Assembly: GCA_013112685.1 (NCBI GenBank)
Contig: JABFGC010000002.1
Coordinates: forward strand, 2,242,902-2,306,901
DNA from: Chloroflexota bacterium
Lineage (GTDB): Bacteria; Chloroflexota; Anaerolineae; Anaerolineales; Villigracilaceae
Length of the DNA stretch: 64,000 nt
Reading direction: 5' to 3'
Part shown: positions 56,581 through 64,000 of the stretch, piece after piece
Position numbering within the stretch: position 1 is the stretch's first letter
Layout: each line of letters starts with the position of its first letter
The notes under the pieces: model-generated
The model's database searches: none
Told to the model about the DNA's origin: nothing
The model's input: only the letters and a program-made list of their open reading frames with translations
Program-made: the position numbers and the translations under genes

Positions 56581-57140
56581 CCTTCACAATAACGGGGGCG
56601 GCGGCCCGAGGGCGCATCCTCCCACCAGTTGCGGACGAAATCGAACTGTTCGGGAGTCTCGGGCGAGGTCGGCAAAAAATATGCCTGGATTTTTACACGG
56701 GTTTGATACAAATCGGCTACACGCCGAAGGGCTTCCTCCGGCTCAAAGCCCTTTCGGACAAGATAGCAACCGACGACCATGCCTGTGCGCCCCACCCCGC
56801 CCCAGCAATGGACGTAGGCGGGACTGCCGTTTTGAATTGACTCGTCAATCGCGTCGAGGATTTCCGTCATGGTTTGCGACGAGGGCACGCTATGATCGCG
56901 GATGGCGAAACGGCGGTGGAGGAGTTCCACATCGTAAACCTGCGCGAGGTCTTTGAGGATTCCTTCATAAGCGGGCAGTTCGTGCGGCTGGGTGAGGTTG
57001 ATGAAAGTGCGGATGCCCGCTTCCAGGAAGGCTTCGAGGCGGCGGCGCGAGGTTTCGGCGTCATATCCGGCGGGATATTCACCCGCCAGCAATTGACCCT
57101 CCTCCACCCAATACGACTCGACGATAGGCAACGGTTTCAT
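56577..57140 (-). CDS. Dual-specificity / tyrosine protein phosphatase-like
   Basis: 187 aa. Active-site loop VHCWGGVGRTGMVVG (Cx5R, Cys about residue 122) with the general acid likely in FAIRDHSVPS (Asp about residue 82). The N-terminal WVEEGQLLAGEYPAGYDAETS resembles small bacterial DSP/PTP-like enzymes. Target unknown; a counterpart to the Ser/Thr kinases is possible but speculative. Six nt after the metalloprotease gene. Confidence 0.85.
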   Translation of the reverse strand: MKPLPIVESYWVEEGQLLAGEYPAGYDAETSRRRLEAFLEAGIRTFINLTQPHELPAYEGILKDLAQVYDVELLHRRFAIRDHSVPSSQTMTEILDAIDESIQNGSPAYVHCWGGVGRTGMVVGCYLVRKGFEPEEALRRVADLYQTRVKIQAYFLPTSPETPEQFDFVRNWWEDAPSGRRPRYCEG

Positions 57141-57146
57141 TTCGGT

Positions 57147-58181
57147 TTATTGCGCCGGGAAGCGGGAGCAGACATTGTTGAGGATGACCTCGCGCAGTTC
57201 GACGAGTTCGGGGTATTTGTAGAAGAACAGAATCTTTTCCTCCAGGATGGCATCCCCGGCGGGCTTGGCGCTGAAGATGAAGAAACTGAAGGATTCCGCA
57301 ATGTCCTCCTCCGGGCTGGTGGCCGCATACTCAGTTACGAAACGGTCTTCATACTTTTTATAGAACTCTTTCAGTTGGTCGTAGTAGTCGTCTTCGTTCT
57401 CCGCGAAGTTGATCTTGACCCACTCGGCGTACAACCTGTCCCAGAAGCGGTCGTAGAAGTCGTCTATGTAGGAATCGGTGTTGGCGCAGCCCTCGCCGGG
57501 GAAATAATTCGGGCAGGCGGAGGCTTCGCGGAAGTAGACGTCCTCGTTGTAGGGGTCGTTGAAAACGGCGAGACTGGGCGAAACCTGGGCGGGTCCGAGG
57601 GTAAGCAGGTGACCAAATTCATGCAGGAGGGTGTAGGTCAGTTCAAAGTTGTCGTCGGTGTCCGCAATATCCACCTGGAGCATCCACAGGTCCGGGTCTG
57701 AATCGGTTTGTCCCACCGCCGCCAGCAAGCCGTCCGTGCCGTCTGTGCTGATGATGTATTCCGCCAGCATGGTGCGCTGGTCGGCGGGAATCAGCGCGCG
57801 GAAGTATTCCCAAATGCGCATGTGGGTTCCCCAATCGTCGCGGAGCGGCTGGAACTGGTCGGAGAAGTTTTCGTAATTCGGCTCTTTGATTTCCTCTCCA
57901 TCCACCTGATACTTAACGAGATAGATATCGTCGTTCAAGATCAACTCGCCGAAGGACTGCCCTCCTTCTTCGGCGGCGGTGAGGATTTTATCCGTCACGA
58001 TGGGGCAGGATGCCGGCGCGGGAGTGGGTGTGGGTGCGGGTGTGGGCGTTACCACGTCAAATGCCAGCGGCTTCGACGATGTGGCGCTTTGGGGTTCTCC
58101 CCCAACGATGGACGAAGCGCAAGCCAGGCTGAGGGCAAGCAGAGTCAGGCTGGCGAGGGCAATCCTGATGCGATGATTCAT
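57147..58181 (-). CDS. Lipoprotein with HExxH metalloprotease-like domain
   Basis: 344 aa from the ATG at 58181 (CAGGAGG site). Lipobox LALSLAC (Cys about 21), a Thr/Pro stalk (PTPAPTPTPAP), then a domain with zinc motif LLHEFGHLLTL (about residue 190) and a later EEDIAESFSFF segment whose Glu may be the third ligand (gluzincin style). Asp/Tyr-rich regions between them. Probably a cell-surface protease or an inactive relative; no close named family is recognised. Confidence 0.75.
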   Translation of the reverse strand: MNHRIRIALASLTLLALSLACASSIVGGEPQSATSSKPLAFDVVTPTPAPTPTPAPASCPIVTDKILTAAEEGGQSFGELILNDDIYLVKYQVDGEEIKEPNYENFSDQFQPLRDDWGTHMRIWEYFRALIPADQRTMLAEYIISTDGTDGLLAAVGQTDSDPDLWMLQVDIADTDDNFELTYTLLHEFGHLLTLGPAQVSPSLAVFNDPYNEDVYFREASACPNYFPGEGCANTDSYIDDFYDRFWDRLYAEWVKINFAENEDDYYDQLKEFYKKYEDRFVTEYAATSPEEDIAESFSFFIFSAKPAGDAILEEKILFFYKYPELVELREVILNNVCSRFPAQ

Positions 58182-58220
58182 GGAATATCCTCCTGAAAAC
58201 AAAATGGGTTACAACACTTC

Positions 58221-58985
58221 TTACGTCAGCGCCATCAATGCGCCGAAACGCCCGGTCTTACCTTTCTCGGCGCGGTGCGAAAACCAGTCGTTCAAATTAC
58301 AGGCGGTGCACAGACCGGAGACCTGAATATGCTCCACGCCTGCGTTTTGCAGTTGGATGACGTTCGCCGTCCACAGATCGAGATAGGCGCTGCCGTTTTG
58401 GGTTTGAAGCACACGCTCCGAGTCGCTGCCGAATTTTTCGCGGAATCGAGCGGCGACGTCTTCGCCCACTTCATAATGATCCACGCCGATGGATGGACCG
58501 ATGCCGACGACTACGTCTGCCGGATTCGAGCCGTAGCGCTCCTGCATTCCTTTGATGGACGCCTCCGCCACCCCTTTCACTGTTCCCATCCATCCGGCAT
58601 GGGCAATCCCGATGACGTGTCTCTTCGGGTCGTGGAAGAGGAGCGGGACGCAATCGGCATAGCGCATGAAGAGCGTGACTTCGGGGTTGTCGGTGAAGAT
58701 GATATCCGCTTTTTGAGGATGTTCTTCGAGCGGGCGGGGGCTGTCGGCGTAGACAATGTCTGTGCCGTGGACCAGCCATGCGTCGTGGATGGAGGCGGGG
58801 TCTCGTCCAAGCGTTTCTGGAAGGCGCGGGACTCGATTCGCCGCCACGCGGCTGGGATCATCCCCCACCGAAATGCTGAGATTCAACGAATGCCGGGGCG
58901 CAGGGCTTACGCCGCCGTGCCGTGTGAAAACGGCATTGAGAACGTTTCTGGGAAAAAATATCGAACTGGTAAAAACGCAGTTCAT
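58221..58985 (-). CDS. pgeF: Peptidoglycan editing factor / laccase-domain (YfiH) protein
   Basis: 254 aa. Conserved blocks AVFTRHGGVSPAP, WLVHGTDIVYADS, MRYADCVPLLFHDP, IGIAHAGWMGTVKG, and C-terminal CTACNLNDWFSHRAEKGKTGRFGALM supply the metal ligands Cys and His of DUF152/PgeF. Known role in E. coli: removes mis-incorporated L-Ser from peptidoglycan precursors. 18 nt after the glutaredoxin-DUF2085 gene. Confidence 0.92.
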   Translation of the reverse strand: MNCVFTSSIFFPRNVLNAVFTRHGGVSPAPRHSLNLSISVGDDPSRVAANRVPRLPETLGRDPASIHDAWLVHGTDIVYADSPRPLEEHPQKADIIFTDNPEVTLFMRYADCVPLLFHDPKRHVIGIAHAGWMGTVKGVAEASIKGMQERYGSNPADVVVGIGPSIGVDHYEVGEDVAARFREKFGSDSERVLQTQNGSAYLDLWTANVIQLQNAGVEHIQVSGLCTACNLNDWFSHRAEKGKTGRFGALMALT

Positions 58986-59003
58986 CCTGTTCGGTAAAAA
59001 GCA

Positions 59004-60014
59004 TTATTTTGAAACCTGGTTGACCGCGAATTTCTTGACGTAATACTGGCGCGTCTCGCGCATGGAATCCTCGATGTTGGGGTAGGCGAACCATGCGGTT
59101 GCCGCGCCAAAGAGCGCGCCGGTGAGCACGCGCAGGAAGGGCGTGCTTTCGCGGTAGGGAACGATGGAGGCGAGCCAGTCCCAATTGAACTGGCTGAAGA
59201 GTTGCGAGAAACCGTCCAGTCCGATGGGACCGATGCCGATAACCAGCCACAGCATCCAGTGAAGCGATTTGAACCGCCGTCCCGTCAGACCGAAGACGAC
59301 GCCGAAGACCAGAATGGCGAGGTAGATGGCGATGTCCCGTTCGCAGAGCGCGACCTTGTAGCCGACCGAGTCGTCTCCGATGTAGTTGCGCGCTTCGAAA
59401 CGGGTGAAGCTGTAGGGGTTGTCGAGGTTGAGAATGCCGGAGACTTCCTCAAAGGTTTTGTAGCCGGCCAGCCCCGCCTCCGCCAGCGGATAGAAGGGTT
59501 GTTCGCCGTACAGGAAGAATGAGCGGAACCCGAATTGATGGCAGAGCGGTTTGTATATGCGGTAGATGACGTTCGCGGGCGTTTCCGCGCCGAGTTCCAT
59601 CAGGGTCGGCGCAAGGAACGGCAGACCAACGTACAACAACATGAACAGGTTTAGAACCAATAAGTAATTTTTAGCGATCCAGAACGAAACGCGGTCCCCG
59701 GCGGTCACGTTTTGTCCCTTTTTGAGCCGCTGTTGGTAGGCTGGGTCTTCGAGCCGTTCGAGTTGATTCTTGCGGTCGGATGCCGCGCCGAGAGTCATCT
59801 GCAATTTCTGGCGGGTGATGGGCGCTTTCAGGTTGTAGGGACCGACCTCCACCACCGGGATGATCTGCCCGTACATCCCGGTCAGCGAAGCGTCGGAATC
59901 AATATCCACCTCCACCAGGCGGTGCGGATATTGGGATTGCAGTCCCGCCAGTTCCGCTTTGACTTCGTTGCAGAGTTTGCAGTCTTTTCGGGTATAGAGC
60001 GTTACAGTAAGCAT
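59004..60014 (-). CDS. Glutaredoxin-like domain fused to DUF2085 membrane domain
   Basis: 336 aa. Residues 1-85 are a glutaredoxin-like (DUF836) thioredoxin fold with CKLC (TLYTRKDCKLCNEVKAEL) and the cis-Pro stretch IPVVEVG. Residues about 115-330 have four or five membrane segments with the DUF2085 signature ICHQFGFRSFFLYGEQPFYPL-type sequence (KPLCHQFGFRSF) and CERDIAIYLA. The fusion suggests thiol chemistry coupled to a membrane partner. It sits near ccdA, which moves reducing power across the membrane. Function unproven. Confidence 0.83.
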   Translation of the reverse strand: MLTVTLYTRKDCKLCNEVKAELAGLQSQYPHRLVEVDIDSDASLTGMYGQIIPVVEVGPYNLKAPITRQKLQMTLGAASDRKNQLERLEDPAYQQRLKKGQNVTAGDRVSFWIAKNYLLVLNLFMLLYVGLPFLAPTLMELGAETPANVIYRIYKPLCHQFGFRSFFLYGEQPFYPLAEAGLAGYKTFEEVSGILNLDNPYSFTRFEARNYIGDDSVGYKVALCERDIAIYLAILVFGVVFGLTGRRFKSLHWMLWLVIGIGPIGLDGFSQLFSQFNWDWLASIVPYRESTPFLRVLTGALFGAATAWFAYPNIEDSMRETRQYYVKKFAVNQVSK

Positions 60015-60027
60015 GAATTATCCTGTC

Positions 60028-60033
60028 ATTATA
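60028..60033 (-). promoter_or_regulatory. -10 box before the glutaredoxin-DUF2085 gene
   Basis: TATAAT on the minus strand, 13 nt before the start codon at 60014. Confidence 0.5.
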
Positions 60034-60040
60034 AATCACG

Positions 60041-60081
60041 GGTGACAGCCGCCCCGGAAACTTCGCAAGGCGGCTGTCACC
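60041..60081 (-). terminator. 13-bp inverted repeat after ccdA
   Basis: GGTGACAGCCGCC pairs perfectly with GGCGGCTGTCACC. Located 23 nt after the ccdA stop and before the next promoter; no T-run follows, so termination may be factor-assisted. Confidence 0.65.
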
Positions 60082-60104
60082 TTGAATGCGGAATTGGAAT
60101 TGGA

Positions 60105-60827
60105 CTACAAACCGAAATCCACCCAGAAGAATTGGCTCTTTTGGGCAATGAGTTCGAACACTTCAAAAAACAGCATCACGCCCACGATCACCAGGATGAC
60201 GCCCATCGCAATCTCGACGTAGCGCATCACCTTGTTGTATTTGCGCAGGGTGGTGGTCACCCAGCCGATGCCGAGCGCGGCGACCAGGAAGGGAATCGCC
60301 AGCCCCGCCGAGTAGAAGGAGAGCAGGGTCGCGCCCTGGGAAACCGAACCGCCGTTGACGGCAAGGGTCAGAATCGTACCGAGGACGGGTCCCACACATG
60401 GAGACCAGCCCGCCGAGAAGAACACGCCCATCAGCGCGGAAGATAGATAACCAAATCTGCGATCGGGGGCTTGTTGAACGCGGGTATCGTACGCCAGAAA
60501 GGGAATGTGGAACACGCCGATCATGTGCAAGCCGAAGATGACGACAATCGCCCCGCCGATCTTCGCCAGCCAGTATCGCAGGTCGTATAACAAACCGCCT
60601 GCGAAGGAAGCCGCCACGCCCAGCGTAATAAAGACGACGCTGAAGCCAAGCACGAACGCCAGTCCATGCGAGAAGGTAAGCCAGCGGTTGGGTCCCACGC
60701 CCCCGCCCGCCGCACGCCCGCCGAGATAGCCCACATACGCCGGGACAAGCGAGAAAACGCACGGCGAAAGAAAGGAAGCCAGCCCGGCAAGAAACGCAAG
60801 CCAGACGGTGATTTGGGAAATATCCAT
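60105..60827 (-). CDS. ccdA: CcdA/DsbD-type thiol-redox membrane transporter
   Basis: 240 aa with six membrane segments from the ATG at 60827 (AAGGA site). The two redox Cys are in GLASFLSPCVFSLVPAYVGYL (about residue 22) and SAGWSPCVGPVLGTIL (about residue 140). It carries electrons from cytoplasmic thioredoxin to outer thiols, needed for cytochrome c maturation, consistent with the multihaem NrfHA. An in-frame read-through from the frameshifted upstream gene would wrongly merge the two. Confidence 0.93.
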   Translation of the reverse strand: MDISQITVWLAFLAGLASFLSPCVFSLVPAYVGYLGGRAAGGGVGPNRWLTFSHGLAFVLGFSVVFITLGVAASFAGGLLYDLRYWLAKIGGAIVVIFGLHMIGVFHIPFLAYDTRVQQAPDRRFGYLSSALMGVFFSAGWSPCVGPVLGTILTLAVNGGSVSQGATLLSFYSAGLAIPFLVAALGIGWVTTTLRKYNKVMRYVEIAMGVILVIVGVMLFFEVFELIAQKSQFFWVDFGL

Positions 60828-60838
60828 GTTTATCCTTT

Positions 60839-62006
60839 TTAGAACTTTGTCTCTTCCGAATTCACAATGGTTCCGTGATCGGGCAGGTTGCGGCGTTCCT
60901 CGCCGACGGCGAGCGATACATAAGGCGTCGTCCAGCGGAAGATCCATTTCGCATCTTCCGGCGAGACGTTGATACAGCCGTGCGAGCGTCTCTCGCCGAA
61001 GGCGTTGTGCCAGAAGGCGCCATGGATCGCCACGCCTCCGGTGGCGACGAACGTGCACCACGGAACCGCCGGGGTGGAATAGCCCGCCGCCTCGTTCCCG
61101 GCGGTCATGTTCTTGGAGATGATCTTCCAATACGTGAAGAGCGTGCCGGACGGAGTGGCGTAGGTATCCACAATTTCGCCGGTGACGGGGTCGTAACTCT
61201 TTCCGCTGGAGATGCGGCAGTAATACACCTCGCGGTTCCCTTCCATGCAGGAGAGGGACTGGTAATCCAGATCTACCGAGATGGTCTTCTCGTTCGGGCC
61301 CAGGGTCCGGGCTGATGGGGGCGACGTCGGCATCGGTGAGCGGCTTCAAGCCTGCGCCATCCGCCCAGAAGAACTCGCCGTACGAGCCGCCGTAGCCGTA
61401 GCCGCGCCCGTTGGCGTCTTCATTCCAGCGGTATTCCGGGAAGCCGTTCGTGGTGCGGATCTGGTCAATCCACACCACCTGCCCATAATACAAACGCGGC
61501 GGGAAGTTGTAAATGATGTGGTCGTTCAACCAGGGCGAAGCGACCACGCCCTCGTGAGCGAGTTCCACGTATGGCACGGTCACTTCCGCCCAGAAGCCCT
61601 GTCCGTTGGGCAGTTCGGTCAGCGGGGTGTTGGGGAGGTTTTTGGTGGGCTGCACCACCGAGCCGTACACATACCCCTGCGGCGTCTGGACATAACGCTG
61701 GTTGGTCAACCCGCCGACTACGTTGCCGATCACTTCGCGCTCCCATTCCAGGAGGGTATCCGCGCCCAGCCTGCCGATGGAGGTGTTCAAGCCGGGGTCG
61801 TTGGTCGGGCGGCTGCGAACGTCCACATCCGGGTCGGTGACGCGCCCGATGATCTCGCTCGCCGGGAATTGCGGCAGGCGTTTGGGGGTGGCGAGCGTCT
61901 CCAAAACATAATCGAGATTTTTCGTCTTGAAGGGGTTGAAAGCCAGCGCGCCCAAGCCAAGCCCGGTCAGTTTGAGAAAATCGCGGCGGGAAAGAGGTCG
62001 TTTCAT
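60839..62006 (-). CDS. L,D-transpeptidase (YkuD) with Tat signal peptide (one frameshift)
   Basis: About 388 aa after removing one G in GGGCCC at 61301. The twin-arginine signal KRPLSRRDFLKLTGLGLGALAF starts the protein. The middle part (residues 55-245) contains SH3-like segments (VRSRPTNDPGLNTSIGRL). The YkuD domain has ISVDLDYQSLSCMEG, GTLFTYWKI, and the catalytic HGAFWHNAFGERRSHGCINV (His and Cys in SHGC). Makes 3-3 cross-links or anchors proteins to peptidoglycan. Twelve nt before ccdA, so co-transcribed. Confidence 0.9.
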
Positions 62007-62120
62007 GAATTCACCTTATGGGTAAAAGTCGAAGCAAGCATACCTGCAAACAAAGGGAGCGTCAACCGCGCCGTGAGAAAAAGATTAATCGCCGCTCCCC
62101 AATTTTGAAAAGCGGGTGAA

Positions 62121-62777
62121 TCAGCCCAGGTAGGCTTCCAGTGCGCGCAGGCAATTCGAGCTCAATTTATGCCCCACTTCGTCCTCACAATAGGTGATCG
62201 TTGCGCCAGCCTGTTCGAGCAAGCCAATCGAAGCGCGGGCGCGGTCAACCGGCACCATTTCATCCTGCGTGCCGTGCGCCACGAAGACGTTCTTCCCCAT
62301 CAGCGACTTCTTCGCAATGTATTCCTCCAAGCCGGAGGGGACGAACCCTGCCAGCACGCCCATCCTGCGGACTCGCTGCGGATAAAGCAGACCGAGCACG
62401 TTGGTCATTGCCGCGCCCTGGCTGAATCCGATCACATCGAAGCGGGACGCATCCACCTTAACCGAGGCTGTGTACTCGTCCATCAGGCGGATCAAACCCT
62501 CAGCCGAGGGTAAAAGCATTTCGAGGCTGGGACGACCAAAAGTCGAGGGTTGAGGCGGGCGCCGGGAAAAGCCCTGCGGTTCGGCGCGATGCGGCGCGCG
62601 CGGAGCGATGATCCAAAAATCATTGGGCAGGCGGCGCGTGAAGACCCACATGGAATTTTCGTCGCCCGTCCAGCCGTGGATCATGAGCAGGAGGCGCGGG
62701 CTTTTGGAAGTTGACGGACGGACGCGCATCGTCCAGCCGTTGAATTCGATGAGTTCGGTATCAGTCGCGGTTTGCAC
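62121..62777 (-). CDS. Alpha/beta hydrolase, phospholipase/carboxylesterase family
   Basis: 218 aa. LLLMIHGWTGDENSMWVF (oxyanion region), nucleophile elbow VIGFSQGAAMTNVL (Ser about residue 119), acid HGTQDEMVPVD and His in EDEVGHKLSSN complete the triad. No signal peptide. It overlaps the 3' end of the small membrane protein gene by 17 nt. Confidence 0.88.
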   Translation of the reverse strand: MQTATDTELIEFNGWTMRVRPSTSKSPRLLLMIHGWTGDENSMWVFTRRLPNDFWIIAPRAPHRAEPQGFSRRPPQPSTFGRPSLEMLLPSAEGLIRLMDEYTASVKVDASRFDVIGFSQGAAMTNVLGLLYPQRVRRMGVLAGFVPSGLEEYIAKKSLMGKNVFVAHGTQDEMVPVDRARASIGLLEQAGATITYCEDEVGHKLSSNCLRALEAYLG

Positions 62778-62988
62778 GTTTTACGATCCAATCCAATCCA
62801 TACAAGAAAAATAGAATCAAGCCAATCGGCACGAACGCGCCGAGCAGGCAGAGAAACCCGCTGACCGCCGCGCCGAAGCCGTAGATCGCCCAAATCAATC
62901 CCAGCCCAACGATGAACAGCAACAGCACCCCGCCGATGGCAAGGCGGACGTTGGTCTCTTTCATGTACTTGCGCAGGTCGCGGCTCAT
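62761..62988 (-). CDS. Small two-helix membrane protein
   Basis: 75 aa from the ATG at 62988, which overlaps the patatin gene stop (ATGA). A basic amphipathic N-terminus (SRDLRKYMKETNVRLA) and two membrane segments (IGGVLLLFIVGLGLIWAIY; FLCLLGAFVPIGLILFFLYG). Unknown function; coupled to the patatin and esterase genes. Confidence 0.7.
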   Translation of the reverse strand: MSRDLRKYMKETNVRLAIGGVLLLFIVGLGLIWAIYGFGAAVSGFLCLLGAFVPIGLILFFLYGLDWIVKRANRD

Positions 62989-63868
62989 CCGTTGGCTCCG
63001 AAAATCTTGCGGCTCAGGCGCGCGCTCCACGAGACGGTGCGCTTCAATTCCGGCAGCATTTCCTCCACCGCCTGTTCGCCCAGTTTCGCCACATCCGCGA
63101 TGACGACTTTATCGAGCAGGCTGATGTGTTGGATATCCGGTCGGATGATAACGTCCGGCTTGTCCAATTGGAGGCGGAAGTGCGAGATGGCGCGGTCTGC
63201 TGACATCCACCGAACGCAGGAAGATATCGAGCGACTGCGCGAGGGAGATCCGCGCGATGCGCTCGGCGATGGGGCGTGGGAAAATTCCCGGCACAGGCAG
63301 GGCGTAACTGCGGACGGGTTTTTCCATTGGGTCGTTGAGGGACCACGGCGACCACCGGCAGGCGCGGCGACAAGGTGCGCGCCACCGAAACGGGTACGGG
63401 ATTCAAAACGCCGCCGTCCACCAGTTCCCAGCCGTTGATGCGGTGCACGGGGAAAATCCCCGGCAGGGCGATGGTGGCAAGCACGGCATCCTGAAGCCTG
63501 CCTTCGGAGAGCGTGACCTCCCCGCCTGTGTTGATGTCAACCGCCGTCACCGCGCAGGGAATGCGCAGGTCGTCGAACGTCTTTTCGCCCAAAACGCGGT
63601 TGAGCAGCTGCCGCACGCCGCCCATGCCCAGCAGGGAAGGTCCATCCAGCGGGGTGCGCCCATACAAGTGGTTTTGATCCACCGATTCAAAGATGGATTG
63701 AATCTCGTTTGGGGAGCATCCCAGCGCGTAGAAAACGGCAACGACCCCGCCATAACTTGTGCCCGCCACCGAACGGATTTTGAAACCTTCCTGTTCAAGG
63801 CGGCGCAGCACGCCGATGTGAGCATTTCCCTTGGCGCCGCCCCCGCCCAATGCCAGTGTGATGTCCAT
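62985..63868 (-). CDS. Patatin-like phospholipase (two frameshifts)
   Basis: About 293 aa after removing an extra base in GGGACC at 63338 and one near 63197. The oxyanion motif GGGGAKGNAHIGVLRRL (residues 8-24), nucleophile AGTSYGGVVA (Ser about residue 38) and dyad Asp in LVDGGVLNPVPV (about residue 172) are all present. RssA/YlbK-type cytoplasmic form without signal peptide. First of three coupled genes with a small membrane protein and an esterase, suggesting lipid turnover. Confidence 0.88.
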
Positions 63869-64000
63869 TTTGATAGCCTTTCCAGTTGATAGATAACGCG
63901 AAGGATAACGATTTTACCCGGCGCACACGAGCAGGGGCGATCCATTTCTTGTTGATTGAAACTGCATCCAGCCCTGACGCGTCGCCATTACGGTAAATTC
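63869..64000. other. Upstream region of the patatin gene, to window edge
   Basis: No coding frame is supported. A TAAAAT-like box on the minus strand (near 63915) may be the patatin promoter. Confidence 0.4.

Noticed and set aside
60105..62006. A single 633-aa frame joining the L,D-transpeptidase N-terminus to CcdA
   Set aside because: It arises from the extra G at 61301, which throws the frame into antisense-like sequence that by chance stays open into ccdA. The YkuD domain lies in the other frame between them.

Overview
The window looks like a chromosomal segment of an uncultured filamentous member of the Anaerolineae (Chloroflexota). Pointers are the roughly 58% GC content, secreted proteins with Thr/Pro-rich stalks, sortase domains fused to repeat proteins, NrfHA, M42 peptidases, a T-box on serS, and many short dispersed repeats of the kind seen in Anaerolineae genomes. 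The lineage call is inference from gene content; no rRNA is present.

Layout. (1) 1-17.7 kb: two membrane Ser/Thr kinases with related Ca-binding-like ectodomains flank two tandem copies of a module. Each module is a duplicated promoter, a 74-aa HTH-like protein and a very large secreted repeat protein whose C-terminus is a complete sortase domain preceded by an IPxTG motif. The second repeat protein (about 2670 aa after correction) carries a 267-bp tandem array of 12 copies. (2) 17.8-22.7 kb: Yip1-type membrane protein, class III aminotransferase, P-loop kinase, DUF309 protein, site-2 protease. (3) 22.8-28.9 kb: a partner-switching signalling cluster (multi-GAF PP2C phosphatase, anti-sigma-type kinase, STAS protein) divergent from a CheY/Rcp1-like regulator and a REC-PAS-HD-GYP protein. 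(4) 28.9-37.7 kb: SRP RNA, paralogous exported stalk proteins, lipoprotein, Memo-like protein, PriA, phosphoribosyltransferase, Crp/Fnr regulator. (5) 37.7-44.8 kb: NrfH/NrfA ammonifying nitrite reductase with a CRP/HcpR-like operator, PCu(A)C copper chaperone, glycosyltransferase, SbcC. (6) 44.8-50 kb: three M42 peptidases interleaved with a MntA-HepT toxin-antitoxin pair and an S51-like peptidase. (7) 50-54.3 kb: DUF456 protein, T-box-controlled serS, VapBC, tRNA-Glu. (8) 54.3-64 kb, all minus strand: YgiT-type zinc protein, signal peptidase I, methyltransferase, tyrosine phosphatase, metalloprotease lipoprotein, PgeF, glutaredoxin-DUF2085 fusion, CcdA, Tat-exported L,D-transpeptidase, esterase, patatin.

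Sequence quality matters for reading this window. I infer about 36 single-base indels interrupting otherwise intact genes. Fourteen lie at GGNCC sites (extra G or C) and others recur at CCGG and T(n)GC contexts, which looks like systematic base-calling error at modified sites rather than gene decay. Interrupted genes are annotated as one CDS over their full span with the indel positions given; corrected lengths come out divisible by three in every case.

Many plus- and minus-strand genes have a TATAAT-like box 6-13 nt before the start codon, suggesting widespread leaderless transcription.
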